A DNA stretch of 50,270 bases. It comes from Globomyces pollinis-pini. Taxonomy: Eukaryota; Chytridiomycota; Chytridiomycetes; Rhizophydiales; Globomycetaceae. A program made the translations under genes and the position numbers. Below are positions 1 through 10,634 of this stretch, piece by piece; position 1 is the stretch's first letter; each line of letters begins with the position of its first letter. The stretch is taken from assembly GCA_025399215.1 (NCBI GenBank), contig MU621216.1, positions 1-50,270 of the forward strand, in the 5' to 3' direction. The notes beneath the pieces were generated by a model. That model saw only the letters and a list, made by a program, of their open reading frames with translations. It did not search any database and was not told the origin of the DNA.

Positions 1-395
1 TCTATGTGGATGAGAATATATTTCAAGCAACAGGAGATTGGGAATCAAGAATCAATGGACCACATACTTACAATTTCTATAATGTAGATGATAAAACACT
101 CGTTGGATCTCTAAGTGGTATCATGCATCATGTCAACCACAAAGTTCAAGCTTTTTCAGGCGATTTTGTGTTACTTCCTGCAGTTTATAGTGGACAAGAT
201 GCTTACTATGATGAAATGCGACTTTTCAATTGGAGAACGCAAGAGTTGGTGAAAACGATCTATTTGGAAAAAACTGGGTTTATTGAAACGGAATGGAGAA
301 CTGGACTGCTACCAAACTCATCAATATTTTTTCATTCCACCTCCTCGGGTGATCATACTAACACCACTATGGTTTGTTTTTATGGCATACCGTAG
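1..395 (+). CDS. 3' end of an unrecognised protein (partial)
   Basis: An open frame enters from the left edge in frame 3 and runs about 130 codons to TAG at 393-395. The fragment is soluble-looking with many aromatic residues, for example YNFYNVDDKTLVGSLSG and YYDEMRLFNWRTQELVKT. This alternation of short hydrophobic strands is what one sees in beta-propeller or F-box-associated C-termini, but I recognise no family. There is no transmembrane segment or signal. The true start lies outside the window. Confidence 0.6.
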   Translation, partial: YVDENIFQATGDWESRINGPHTYNFYNVDDKTLVGSLSGIMHHVNHKVQAFSGDFVLLPAVYSGQDAYYDEMRLFNWRTQELVKTIYLEKTGFIETEWRTGLLPNSSIFFHSTSSGDHTNTTMVCFYGIP

Positions 396-919
396 ACCAT
401 GTATATTTGTAAAATCATTCTTTTGAATTTATAATTGAATAAATATATAGAAGTCAATTCTTTTGATTACACATTGTCTTGAATGAATAGAACCTAAATA
501 GATAGTATGATTCTATTGACTGATTGAATTCAGTGTACATGACTTGAATCAAGTTACCCGATTAATAAACAGTTAATCGATGAACATAACAGATATTAAA
601 TGTTATGCTTTTTAAAGATAACTTGAAGCAAATTGCTTTTCAGTTCACACCAAATGGGATTTGGTCATCGGAAGCTGGGCTGTAAGTAGCTGGAGCTCAG
701 ATACCACCTCATCATCATCATAATCTCGATAATCTAACTTTTTTGCTTTGACACAATGATACTTTCATAATGAATATTTTCATAAAGTTCTCAGACTTTG
801 CTTGTATGTGTAACATATCACCTGTATCGTCTTTAAGTTGATGTTTCAGTACCTTGTGAATTTGGTCCCAAAACGTTCAGTATATTGCTTTTAGTCGGAA
901 CTATGCCAGTCTGCTTTTG
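396..919. other. intergenic, no gene seen
   Basis: AT-rich spacer of about 520 bases between the partial gene and the TATA box of the next gene. No convincing ORF, tRNA or repeat was seen. AATAAA-like signals near 437 probably serve the upstream transcript. Confidence 0.5.
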
Positions 920-927
920 TATATAAA
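920..927 (+). promoter_or_regulatory. TATA box of the Cys-rich surface protein gene
   Basis: TATATAAA lies 34 bases before the ATG at 954. Other predicted secreted genes in this window have a similar TATA 30-48 bases before the start. The placement supports the start at 954 rather than a missing upstream exon. Confidence 0.5.
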
Positions 928-953
928 TGGCAATGAATGATGCCTAATACCAA

Positions 954-1526
954 ATGTCCAATCAATACTCCATCGCATATTCTTCAAGCGATTGTGCCAC
1001 CGGTACTGCTACCGGCATTGTGTATGCTCCTGGTTCCAGCGCCTTGTGTGCTATATCACCAAACAAATGTGTGGGTGCTAGTGCTGGTTCCAGCATGGTC
1101 GTTTGTTCACCAGACGATTTTAATGCGATTTCGAATAAAGCATTTGGTAAAGATTATGCTGTAATCTACGGCTATGCCAATTCTACTTGTTCCGGGTCGC
1201 CTCAGACTTACATTGCAGGTCTGATAGTCAACAAATGCATTACATCTGGGTTCACATATAGCGAATCAGACCAAATGTTGACAAGATGTGGATCTACTCC
1301 AAAATCGTACAAAGCGGATCAATGCACCAGCACAGAGACTGGGTATGTGAAGGTATCGATATTTCGTGTTGGTGGAACTTCAACAACTGTTGATACTAAG
1401 GGTCCATCGCCTACCTCTGTCTCACCCGCCTCCACAACCTCACCAGGAAGCACAAATGGTAATATTAACGTTGGATATCCAGCTGCCTCTACGCTTTTAC
1501 AATTATTTTTGGTGATGTTCGTTTAA
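954..1526 (+). CDS. Cys-rich, Ser/Thr-stalked, probably GPI-anchored surface protein
   Basis: A 190-residue intronless ORF. Residues about 6-130 form a Cys-rich region with cysteines spaced as in a disulphide-stabilised extracellular domain. A Ser/Thr/Pro stalk follows (about 140-170), then a short C-terminal hydrophobic stretch (AASTLLQLFLVMFV) that looks like a GPI attachment signal. The oddity is the N-terminus: MSNQYSIAYSSSDC has no hydrophobic signal peptide, and the frame closes at 945. An overlapping frame from 937 is hydrophobic, so a frameshift or unusual start is possible. I do not recognise the domain. Promoter TATA at 920. Confidence 0.6.
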   Translation: MSNQYSIAYSSSDCATGTATGIVYAPGSSALCAISPNKCVGASAGSSMVVCSPDDFNAISNKAFGKDYAVIYGYANSTCSGSPQTYIAGLIVNKCITSGFTYSESDQMLTRCGSTPKSYKADQCTSTETGYVKVSIFRVGGTSTTVDTKGPSPTSVSPASTTSPGSTNGNINVGYPAASTLLQLFLVMFV

Positions 1527-1670
1527 GTATCAATAAATATACTTCAATTTAGAATTTACTTCAAACCTATATTAAACGATGAGTTTACTATAACCGAAAA
1601 CGTTTATTTTAAATACTTATTTCAAATATTAAGTTCAAATGGGTACTCTTTGTACTTGGCCAACTTTACA

Positions 1671-3473
1671 TCAGATGATTTTGACTGAATTTGGTACTGT
1701 GGAGCCAGCAGATGGGAAATGTGTTGTATTTTTCAAGGAATCATCGAACCCTGTGCCTGCAACATTTCTTTTGACACTTTTATCCAACCCATCGTATAAA
1801 GTTTTGTTACTCCATTCAACTGTCGATGGCATTCTTTTCTTCTTGACAATTGATTGTTGGATACTTTCAGCAAGTCTCAGATCACGGTTTGTTAGAAAGC
1901 TTGTAGCTCTGCCCATTCTCCCATACCGTGCCGTTCGTCCCACACGATGCATGTAATTGATTACGCTATGTGGGAAATCATAAAGTATCACATGTCCTAC
2001 TACAGTTGTATCTAAACCTCTACTAGCGATATCAGTCGCAACTGCTATCATGACTTCTTCAGTGATGGTTTTTGTTGAATCTTCATTATTTTCTAGTTCC
2101 TCTGGTATTGAATTAAATTCTGCTAGATTTTTTTGAAACGTTTTTGAATCCAGTGAAGAGCAAAGTTTTCGAACATTATACTTTTTTGATTCGAGGAATG
2201 CATATACACTCTCCGTCGTTTCTTTGGTGTTGCAAAAGATTAAAATTCTTTTTGTCTGTAGCACAGCCCGTTTTAGCACGTCAATCAGCATATTTTGCTT
2301 TGTGTTCGATTGACCTATTCGAAGAAATTGTTGATGTAGTCCTGAAGGAGTTGTATGTAGTGATGGGGTCATCAATCGTAATAAATTAGGAATTTGAGAA
2401 GTGGCCTTTTCCAGCGTTTGTGGGAAGGTAGCAGTGATCAGTAATATAGGAGTAGGTTTTCCTCCTGAAGCATTTCGATGCAAGATAGGTTTTAGAACAG
2501 TTTCCGTCTCTTTCAAGAAAGTGTCATCAAATAAGGTATCAGCTTCATCCAAAACTATACGAGACGTCTGTGATAAATATAGATCTTGATCTTTTATCAT
2601 TTTAGCTAACCTTCCTGGAGTACAAATAAGAATGTCCACTAATATAAATTTGTAATCGCATACCTGGTTGTGCAAGAGATTCATTAACATGCTTCGTAGC
2701 ACCATGCATTCCCAACACTCTTAGTTTCACTACTCTTGCCAGTTTCTTTGCTACTGCTGTAACTTGCTCGATTAATTGCCTTGATGGTAAAAGGATAATG
2801 CACCGAGGACGCCGTAATTTTCTTATATTCAGTAGGGGGACATTGGGCCTTGAAATAACACCAGATGCCGTTTTATAATCGATCATTGTTGAGGCAGTAT
2901 CCTTTTGAGCCTCTTGGAAACTTTCTTCCTCAGCTTTTAACAAATGCATTACAGGAGCTAAATATGCTAAAGTTTTTCCAGAACCTAAGGCACATTAAAA
3001 GAAAAGTTTCAACCTGTTTGTGATCCCACCAAGAAATTCTCGTTTGGCTTATCCAGCAAATGGTTTATGCAAGCAATTTGCACTTGACTTGGTTTAATAT
3101 ATGCCAATTGCTCTTTAATTGCTTCAACTAACTTTGAATTTAGCCCTAATGCTGAAAATGATTTTGCGTGTGTGATATCCGAGTTTCCCATATAACTTAC
3201 AGTTTGTGAAAGATTGTATTTTTCCAACGAAGTTGCCAATCGTCTATCTGGACTAATTGCAAACTGAGTCTTTTTTATCTGACCAGATTTTTTAACATTC
3301 GGTTTCTTGGTCAATGTTGGTTTTTTGTATGGTGAGGGATATTTAGTAGCGAAAGTGAAATTTGAAGAAGTTCTGGCAGGCTTCCATGCATGAGCTTCCA
3401 CTGATCTGCTAAAGTGTCTAATTGAGTTTCCATTCCTGACTACCACCAGTGAATTCAACATACACAAACTCAT
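1671..3473 (-). CDS. mitochondrial-type DEAD-box ATP-dependent RNA helicase (MRH4-like)
   Basis: Three exons, complement(join(1671..2638,2664..2984,3014..3473)), introns of 25 and 29 nt, giving 582 aa. The ATG at 3473 was chosen because it starts a presequence-like N-terminus (MSLCMLNSLVVVRNGNSIRH, Arg-rich, no acidic residues). The frame is open upstream to 3611. Visible helicase motifs in order: Q motif (KPSQVQ), Walker A GSQTGSGKT split by intron 1 after TG, Ia PSRQLIEQ, TPGRL, DEAD box VLDEADTLF, TAT motif ITATFP, RILIFCNTK, VATDIASRGLD and HRVGRTARYGR. All catalytic residues are present. Members of this group act on mitochondrial ribosomal RNA and large-subunit assembly. The MRH4 assignment is inferred from the presequence and diverged DEAD core, so orthology is only moderately sure. 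Confidence 0.88.
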
Positions 3474-3980
3474 AAAAAAAAAAAAAAGTTTTGAAATACG
3501 AGATGAAGTATCAAGATACTGAATAGTTTTAGAATAAAAAAGTACGCTCGAATGTTTCTCGTTTGGATTGTATGGGATATTGGAGCGCATTGTGAGGGTT
3601 TCAGCGTCCAATTCTATTGTTCATTCATTGAATTTATTGTGTAGTTTCGGCTACACTAATACGCTTTCTATGTTCCAAATGGAAATGCATGTATCGGGTT
3701 GAGTGTCAATGTCACTCAAATCTTAATCTGTTGTTGTGCTCAGACTTCAGACAGGTCTGTAACATTTTACATTGAAATCACTGAAATTTATGTCTAAAGA
3801 AGTGAATTTTATTGCTGCGAGGCATTTATCAGAACTTAGAATTGATCTGAGAAACTTACTCCAAACAAGCACAGAAAACTAAAAATGTGAAATGGGGTTT
3901 CAACACTCTCCGGCGAAGGAGTCGACCATAACCAACGTCATTGTCATGTAAAGTTCATTTGATATTCAAACAAGACAAAG
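3474..3980. other. divergent spacer, helicase to lipase 1
   Basis: About 500 bases between the helicase start and lipase 1, both transcribed outward. It contains a homopolymer A tract (3474-3487) next to the helicase ATG. No strong TATA box precedes lipase 1, unlike lipases 2, 3 and 5. No ORF or RNA gene was seen. Confidence 0.5.
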
Positions 3981-5036
3981 ATGCATATCTCTTCTTTACT
4001 CTTGTCATTATATGCTCTTGTTGCTCCAACTCAAGCTGTTCGGTTTGGAAAAAAACCAGTGATGTCTACAATAGCTCAATATGACTTCCCACTCTATATG
4101 CAATTCTCTAGTGCAGCTTGTAATGATCTCAGATTACTAATGTGTAGACTGTGATAAGCTCTTTTCTTCTAGTACCCCAGCATTCAACTGTGGAGCTCGG
4201 TGTGATGGAGCTGTAGCTGGTACGATTTTAAAGCGGTCGGTCATCAACAAACGCACTGAGGCAGCTGGGTTAGTTAATACTTAGATGTACTAAATAGTAG
4301 ATATGTTGGCTATAATCACAAATTGAAAATAGTCATTGCCTCATTTCGAGGATCTTCCAATGTTCAGAACTGGCTAAATAACATCCAAGTGTGGATTTCC
4401 TCCGTTGACGATTGGGGTGTTGTCACGCCTGCTTTATTAGAAGACGGAAACAAATTAGTGCCTTCAAAAGCAAAGGTATATATTGAAACTCACACATTAG
4501 GTCCATGCTGGTTTTGAAAAGGGGTATTTGTCTATTCGCACAGAAATCCAAAGATGCGTTCAATCCCTTGCCGTTAAATATCCTACTTATAAAATTATAT
4601 TTACCGGTCATTCTTTAGGAGGTGCTCTTGCCACGATGGCAGCTGCTGATTTTGTGGAAAATTTCGGTGTAAGTTACGGTGACCGTATATCACTCTATAC
4701 TTATGGCCAACCACGAGTAGGAAATCGTGAATGGGCAGAATATGTTCAAAAATTGCCTTTCGCATCTAGAATGTATCGAATTCAACATCGACGCGATATT
4801 GGTAAATTGATACTTGTGTGTTAACTTTAATAGTTGTTCAATTCCCAGCACAAGTCATGAAATACGTTCATTCTGGCCATCAGTACACTTTATCTGAAGA
4901 CAACAAGACTACTCGCGCCTGCAAAACTTCGGGACCAGCTGGCGAGAGTAAAGCTTGTTTGAAAGATGACCGCCGTTTGCTGGGTATAGCTACACATACC
5001 ACTTACTATAACTACAAATCTAAAGGGTGTGCTTAA
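3981..5036 (+). CDS. secreted class 3 lipase (tandem copy 1)
   Basis: Exons 3981..4119, 4148..4268, 4301..4475, 4501..4801, 4834..5036; introns 28, 32, 25 and 32 nt; 312 aa. A signal peptide (MHISSLLLSLYALVAPTQA) is followed by a short propeptide, then the alpha/beta-hydrolase core of the Rhizomucor lipase family: AAYCDKLF, SFRGSSNVQNW, nucleophile elbow TGHSLGGA (Ser183), GQPRVGNREW, RRDIV (Asp244) and ATHTTYYNY (His300). The triad spacing matches the family. The cysteine pair CKTSGPAGESKAC is conserved in all tandem copies. Such enzymes are secreted and hydrolyse triacylglycerols. First gene of a same-strand array of five. It has the most diverged start of the mature region (VRFGKKPVM) and lacks the clear TATA of its neighbours. 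Confidence 0.9.
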
Positions 5037-5340
5037 TCATTCTTCCGATACTTTGTGTGTCAATATAATAGCTGCAATTTTGGAGAGATATTTTCTTGTA
5101 TATTCTGTTATTATTAGCATCATCTAGATTTTGACAAGATTCGTAATGCCTTCATATCAAGGTTTGAGCACATTTATAGTCATTCGGTTTTAATGATCTT
5201 ACATAGTAAGTAGGATATGTCAGATTTAGTCTAATCAACATGCCAGAAATTAACCAAAACCGTTTCAATTCTAGAAACTTCAGAAAGATTATCACCCCCA
5301 ATTAAATCTTACTTGCTGTTTAAGAGAATTGGTTTTCAGT

Positions 5341-5396
5341 CGTCCGATCGAAACCCTGCTTGTGCAACATCAGTATATCCTTCTATCGTACACGTG
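5341..5396 (+). promoter_or_regulatory. shared upstream box plus CACGTG, lipase 2 promoter
   Basis: A stretch around 5341-5360 (core GAAACCCTGCTTGTG) is nearly identical to one upstream of lipase 3 (7098) and partly to one before lipase 4 (8838). Each is about 320-370 bases before its ATG. A CACGTG palindrome (5391-5396) follows, as it does upstream of lipase 3. This looks like a co-inherited regulatory module. The bound factor is unknown, though bHLH proteins bind CACGTG. Confidence 0.45.
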
Positions 5397-5613
5397 AACA
5401 ACTCATTAAACTACAATTTATAGTGTGTTATTTTGACTAGACAATTCTATTGAAATTTAAAACCTTTTCTGGGATTACAAGATCCCACTTATATAGAAGT
5501 ACATCTGAAAATGGAAGTATCGTATAGATGGGTCAATGCCAGTCAAGTGACATGTCCTTACTTTCGTACCTTCTGACGCTTGGACTAACCTTTCATGACC
5601 TGTTAAAAGATAT

Positions 5614-5635
5614 CGTGTGGAAAAATTATATATAA
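5614..5635 (+). promoter_or_regulatory. core promoter of lipase 2
   Basis: CGTGTGGAAAAAT is followed by TATATAA (5629-5635), 44 bases before the ATG. The same GTGTGGAAAAAT-ATATAA arrangement occurs at 7409-7428 before lipase 3. Confidence 0.55.
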
Positions 5636-5672
5636 TCAATGTATTCGACCACAGAGATATTCAAATACAAAG

Positions 5673-6726
5673 ATGCAATTTTCTTCTTTCCTAATTACAC
5701 TTTACACCCTTGCCGCTTCAATTCAAGCTGCCACAGCTTCAGAAAAGGTTGCGATCTCTCCAAATGCTGAAGAAAACTTCCCACTATTCATGCAATTCTC
5801 TGGCGCAACTTGTAAAATGTGAGATTACTAACGCGTAGACTGCGATAATCTCTTTTCTTCAAGTGCCCCAGCATTCAATTGTGGTGCTCGATGTGCTGGA
5901 GCAGCAGCTGGTACTATCCTTACACGATCCATCAACAACAAAGGCACTGAGGCAGCTGGGTTAGTCAATGTTATAGATTAACTAAACAATAGATTTGTTG
6001 GCTATAACGACAATTTGCAGTTGATCATTGCCTCTTTTCGAGGATCTACCAATGTTCAAAATTGGGTGAACAACATTCAGCTTTGGACGTCCATTGTCAA
6101 CGATTGGGGTGTTGTCACACCTGCATTGTTAGAAGAACGAAACAGAGCATTCCCTTCAGATGCAAAGGTAAATCAGATTTACTCACATTAGGTGCATGCT
6201 GGTTTTGAAAAGACATATTTGTCCATTCGTACAGAAATTCAAAGAGCTGTTCAATCCCTTGCCGTTAAATATCCTACTTACAAGATTGTCTTTACTGGCC
6301 ATTCTTTAGGAGGTGCTCTTGCCACCTTAGGTGCTGCCGATTTTGTTGAAAACTTTGGCGTAAACTTCGGTGAACGTATTTCCCTCTACACTTATGGCCA
6401 ACCACGAGTGGGAAATCGCGAATGGGCAGAATACATCCAAAGCACATCTTTCGCATCCAGAATGTATCGTATTCAACGTCGTCGCGATCTTGGTATTTTT
6501 TTGACGTTAGCTAACCAGAATAGTTGTTCATCTTCCATTTCAATTTATGAAATATGTTCATTCCGGCTTCCAATACACTCTATTGGAAGATAACAAGACT
6601 GTCCGTGTATGTAAAACATCTGGACCGGCTGGTGAAAGTGATGTTTGTTTGAAAGATGACCTTTACATGTTGGGCACTTCTGCTCATACTGATTATTACA
6701 ACTACCAGGCAAGCCAATGTGCTTAA
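5673..6726 (+). CDS. secreted class 3 lipase (tandem copy 2)
   Basis: Exons 5673..5811, 5839..5959, 5993..6167, 6192..6492, 6524..6726; introns 27, 33, 24 and 31 nt; 312 aa. Exon lengths are identical to lipases 1 and 3. Signal peptide MQFSSFLITLYTLAASIQA. The core shows YCDNLF, SFRGSTNVQNW, TGHSLGGA (Ser183), GQPRVGNREW, Asp244 in RRDLV and His300 in SAHTDYYNY, so the enzyme should be active. Its tight similarity to copies 1 and 3, including intron positions, shows recent tandem duplication. The TATA and upstream box in front of it are shared with copy 3, which suggests co-regulation. Confidence 0.92.
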
Positions 6727-7097
6727 GTATCCATCTGATGTAGTATATACAATAAAGCTGCACTATTTTTGATTTCTTTCTGTCCAATTAATTCATGCAG
6801 CATTTCGATTTTACTGTTCGCCTTTCAAGTTTCTATTAAATAGTCTATCACTTATGATTGATTCCGTTCTATTTGAAAGCGTTTTTGTAATGAAAAACGT
6901 TTTTATTGGTTTTGTCATAATGAATAATAAAATCCAGTGAAATGATCAACGATGTGAACTCTATACATTCATAGCATGCTGCTTCTTTGTTGAAAATGTT
7001 CTAGCAACTACCCACATTCTTTGAAGTCCATATAATACGACAAAACACAAACTTAAAAGTTTCCTTTAATTCTTAAATGACACACTTCCGATCAATC

Positions 7098-7162
7098 GTC
7101 TGATAGAAACCCTGCTCGTGTAACCACCATTTTTCATCAAACAACTATCAAAGGCACACGTG
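7098..7162 (+). promoter_or_regulatory. shared upstream box plus CACGTG, lipase 3 promoter
   Basis: Counterpart of the 5341 element: CGTCTGATAGAAACCCTGCTC at its left end and CACGTG at 7157-7162, about 310-370 bases before the lipase 3 ATG. The element is conserved while much of the flanking spacer is not. Confidence 0.45.
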
Positions 7163-7406
7163 ACGCTTTAATTATCCGTTGAGTTCAGGATAGTAAATTT
7201 CATTTAATTATGCTCAAAAATAATCACTAAAGCATGTTTGAGATTGGCAACAGTAAATTGACGAAATGTTTTCGTCTTTGGGGTCACTTTTAAAATCATC
7301 AAAGCGTCATCATCACGTCAAAGACTCAAATGACGTGATCCTAGACCTAACTCAAGTGACATAATACTATACGCTTAGACGACCCTTTCGTGTCATGCCA
7401 AAGCAG

Positions 7407-7428
7407 TCGTGTGGAAAAATCATATAAA
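7407..7428 (+). promoter_or_regulatory. core promoter of lipase 3
   Basis: CGTGTGGAAAAAT then TATAAA (7423-7428), 46 bases before the ATG at 7469. Matches the lipase 2 core promoter. Confidence 0.55.
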
Positions 7429-7468
7429 TTGGACCAATTCCTGCAATGCAATCTATCAAATTACACAG

Positions 7469-8522
7469 ATGCAATTCTCTTCTTTTCTTTTAACACTTTA
7501 CACCCTCGCCAGCTCCGTTGAAGCAGCTCCGACAACGCAAAAGGCCGCTATCTCCGCAAATGCTCAAGATAATTTCCCACTCTTTATGCAATACTCTGGT
7601 GCAACTTGTAATGATATGTGATTAGTAACGCGTAGACTGTGACAAACTTTTTTCTTCTAGTGCTCCGGCATTCAATTGTGGTGCTCGTTGTGGTGGTGAT
7701 ATTGCTGGTACCATCCTTACGCGATCCATCAACAACAAGGGAACGGAAGGAGCAGGGTATGCCAATCCGTATACTGATCAATAGATATGTTGGATATAAC
7801 GATAATTTGAACTTAATCATTGTATCTTTCCGTGGATCTTCTAGCACTCAAAACTGGATAAACAATATCCAAATTGGAACTTCTACCGTTAACGATTGGG
7901 GAATCGTGACACCAGCATTCTTAAGCGAAAACAATAGAGCTTTCCCTGGAAATGCAAAAGTAATATCCTATCTTTCTTACATAGCAGGTTCATTCAGGTT
8001 TTGAAAAGACATACCTTTCCATTCGCAAAGAAATTCAGCAAGCTACTCAATCTCTTGCGGTTAAATATCCTAACTACAAGATTGTGTTTACCGGTCATTC
8101 ATTGGGAGGTTCACTTGCAACCTTGGCAGCAGCCGATTTTGTGGAAAACTTTGGTGCTAGCTTTGCCGACAGAATTTCTCTCTATACTTATGGTCAACCA
8201 CGAGTTGGTAATCGTGAATGGGCCAACTATATTCAAAGCACACCTTTCGCATCTAGAATGTACCGTGTTCAACGTCGTGGTGATCTTGGTAAATTTTCAT
8301 CAAATTTAATTTTTTTTAGTTGTTCATCTACCTTACCAATGGATGAGTTATGTCCATTCCGGCTTTCAATACACCTTGTTGGATGATAACAAGACTATTC
8401 GCGTTTGCAAAACATCTGGACCTGCTGGTGAAAGTGATGCTTGTTTGAAGGATGACAACAATATTTTGGGGACTTCTGTTCACACCCAATACTACAACTA
8501 CAATGCCAATCCATGTGCTTAA
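7469..8522 (+). CDS. secreted class 3 lipase (tandem copy 3)
   Basis: Exons 7469..7607, 7636..7756, 7785..7959, 7988..8288, 8320..8522; introns 28, 28, 28 and 31 nt; 312 aa. Signal peptide MQFSSFLLTLYTLASSVEA. Core motifs YCDKLF, SFRGSSSTQNW, TGHSLGGS (Ser183), GQPRVGNREW, RRGDLV (Asp244) and SVHTQYYNY (His300) are intact. Exon 3 ends AAA rather than AAG at the donor, and the third acceptor is CAG instead of TAG. The variant GYNDNLNLIIVSFRG shows it is closer to copy 4 than to copy 1. Shares promoter modules with lipase 2. Confidence 0.92.
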
Positions 8523-9191
8523 ATTGCTATAGCAACAGTAGGATAGAATCAATAAATTTCTCTATTCATTTTCAACAACTAGTTCCAGCTTTCATTTATC
8601 AAGACATATACCTACTGATGAGCGGAAAGAGAGATTTGAAAAGAATCGATTTAATATGAATGCAAAACTGCAGTGCCTGCTTGAGTACAGCACCCATCAT
8701 CTTGGTTAGAGATCAAGCAACTTTCGAAATGACATTTACCTCCGTTTATAAGTCAAAACGTACCTCCTTGATTTACCTGTATTATGTATTACAATATTAC
8801 AACTTTTACTTGAGAGAAATTATGTCCTTCTCCTCACTGAAAACCCTGTTTGTGACACGTTGGTTGTCATTAAAGAAAATACAGATTAGCACACATGCTA
8901 TCAAGTGCTAAGGGTCACCTGATACAAAAAATCTACCAAAGAGTTTTTGCTGAGATAAATGAGTCTTTGGGATACCGTAGAACTATGAGCATCTATAGTT
9001 CTACTTCTATCCTTTTTTTATTGGGACTCTTGGCGTTTTTGCCATCAAAAAAGAATTCTTTCAACCGGAGAAATGTCTTTGTATATCGTATGACTGAAAG
9101 ACGCTCTGACCGAAAGAAAACACAATGCGTGTGTATCTCAGACTTAAATAGTGGCATTTCTCACGTCCAAAATCTTTCAAAGACTTAGAAA
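8523..9191. other. lipase 3-4 spacer, no gene supported
   Basis: About 670 bases. The ORFs here (8660-8911 and 8895-9188) have no recognisable domain, and one overlaps the region just before the lipase 4 start, so I leave them out. The spacer does hold a copy of the lipase upstream box near 8838. Confidence 0.5.
8835..8863 (+). promoter_or_regulatory. diverged upstream box, lipase 4 promoter
   Basis: CACTGAAAACCCTGTTTGTG followed by ACACGTTGG. This is a mutated counterpart of the elements at 5341 and 7098, about 330-355 bases before the lipase 4 ATG. The CACGTG core is broken to CACGTT. Confidence 0.35.
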
Positions 9192-10211
9192 ATGCAATAC
9201 AGTACTCTATTTAGCGTCATCTCGTTGCTTAGCTCTACCAATGCTATTCCAGCCCAAACCAAGGCAACCATTTCGACCAATGCGCAAGACAACTTTCCAC
9301 TCTTTATGCAATACTCTGGTGCCGCTTGTAATTAAACACTCACTAACGCGTAGATTGTGATAAGCTCTTTTCTTCTAGTGCACCAGCATTCAATTGTGGG
9401 GCTCGCTGTGGTGGTGATGCAAGTGGAACCATCTTGACTCGCTCTATCAACAACAAAGAGACAGAAGGAGCAGGGTAAACCAACTGCTTATAGTAATCGT
9501 AGATTTGTCGGGTACAATACAAACTTAAACTTAATCATTGTCTCTGTTCGTGGATCTGCCAATGCAAAAAATTGGGCAAATAATATTCAGTTATGGACTT
9601 CTACCGTAGATGATTGGGGAAAAGTTACTCCTGCTTTGTTGGAAGAAAATAATAGAGATTTCCCATCAGATGCAAAGGTGCATGCTGGGTTTGAAAAAAC
9701 TTATCTTTCCATTCGAACTGATTTACAGCGTGCCGTCCAATCTTTATCAGTTAAATATCCTACCTACAAGATTGTCTTCACTGGGCATTCTTTAGGAGGT
9801 GCACTTGCAACAATGGCCGCTGCTGATTTTGTTGAAAACTTTGGTGGTAGCTTTGCTGATAGAATTTCTCTCTATACTTATGGCCAGCCGCGAGTTGGTA
9901 ATCGTGAATGGGCCAACTACATCCAAAGCACACCTTTTGCATCTAGGATGTATCGTATTCAACGCCGTGGTGATCTTGGTAATACATAACCGTGTTTTGA
10001 TAGTTTAGTTGTTCAAATTCCTTACCAATGGATGGGATTCTACCACTCTGGTTCTCAATACACCTTGTTGGAAGATAACAAGACCATTCGTGTTTGCAAA
10101 GTTTCTGGTCCAGCTGGTGAAAGTAACGATTGTTTGAATGATGATGGGGGTATTTTGGGTACTTCAGTCCACACCCAATACTACAATTATAACTCAAATC
10201 CATGTGCCTAA
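9192..10211 (+). CDS. secreted class 3 lipase (tandem copy 4, one intron lost)
   Basis: Exons 9192..9327, 9354..9474, 9503..9978, 10009..10211; introns 26, 28 and 30 nt; 311 aa. Signal peptide MQYSTLFSVISLLSSTNA. Core motifs are YCDKLF, SVRGSANAKNW, TGHSLGGA (Ser182), GQPRVGNREW, RRGDLV (Asp243) and SVHTQYYNY (His299). Where copies 1, 2, 3 and 5 have a 24-28 nt intron after the codon ending SDAK, this copy reads straight through (GATGCAAAGGTGCATGCTGG). That is an exact intron deletion with no residue change. The usual S-F-R-G of the oxyanion region is S-V-R-G here. Confidence 0.9.
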
Positions 10212-10477
10212 GTCATTAGTCAGAATAAACGTTCATTTATAGAAGTTTGAATTACATTCTATCATGTCAGTTTTATCTTGTATCTTTATTCTAAGTTCTC
10301 ATATTCCTATTGTGTGTTTCTAATTCCTATTCAAATAAGTTTGCAATTCCCAGGCTGGGAATTTAGATGAAGACACTATCATACTGCATATTGTGTTTGA
10401 GGGATAGAAGTGGGGTGTTGCACTTGCCACGCACGTGCCCTAAACATCAAGGGACTTCCGATTCTTTCATTTAAAAA

Positions 10478-10552
10478 GTGATTGGTTTATCCGAATCATA
10501 AATAATGGCTGTTATGCTGGTTGCTTCGACTGTACTGCTTCTCGGTTATTGA
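10478..10552 (+). pseudogene. relic of a lipase-type promoter and start
   Basis: GTGATTGGTTTATCCGAAT at 10478-10496 is identical to 11274-11292, which directly precedes the lipase 5 start. Nine bases later an ATG (10505) opens a 15-codon frame, MAVMLVASTVLLLGY then stop, which resembles a signal peptide cut short. I read this as the remnant of a duplicated secreted-protein gene whose body has been lost. A chance match of 19 bases is unlikely, but the fate of the coding part is inference. Confidence 0.3.
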
Positions 10553-10634
10553 ACTTGCCACCAAACTGAAATGTGTGCAAGATGAATTATTAATTGTTTA
10601 CTATCCTAACTAGCCAAAGCGACTGATGGTCTAT

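Noticed and set aside
8660..9188. Two ORFs (83 and 97 codons) between lipases 3 and 4
   Set aside because: No homology features, they overlap each other, and they sit over the shared promoter box of lipase 4.
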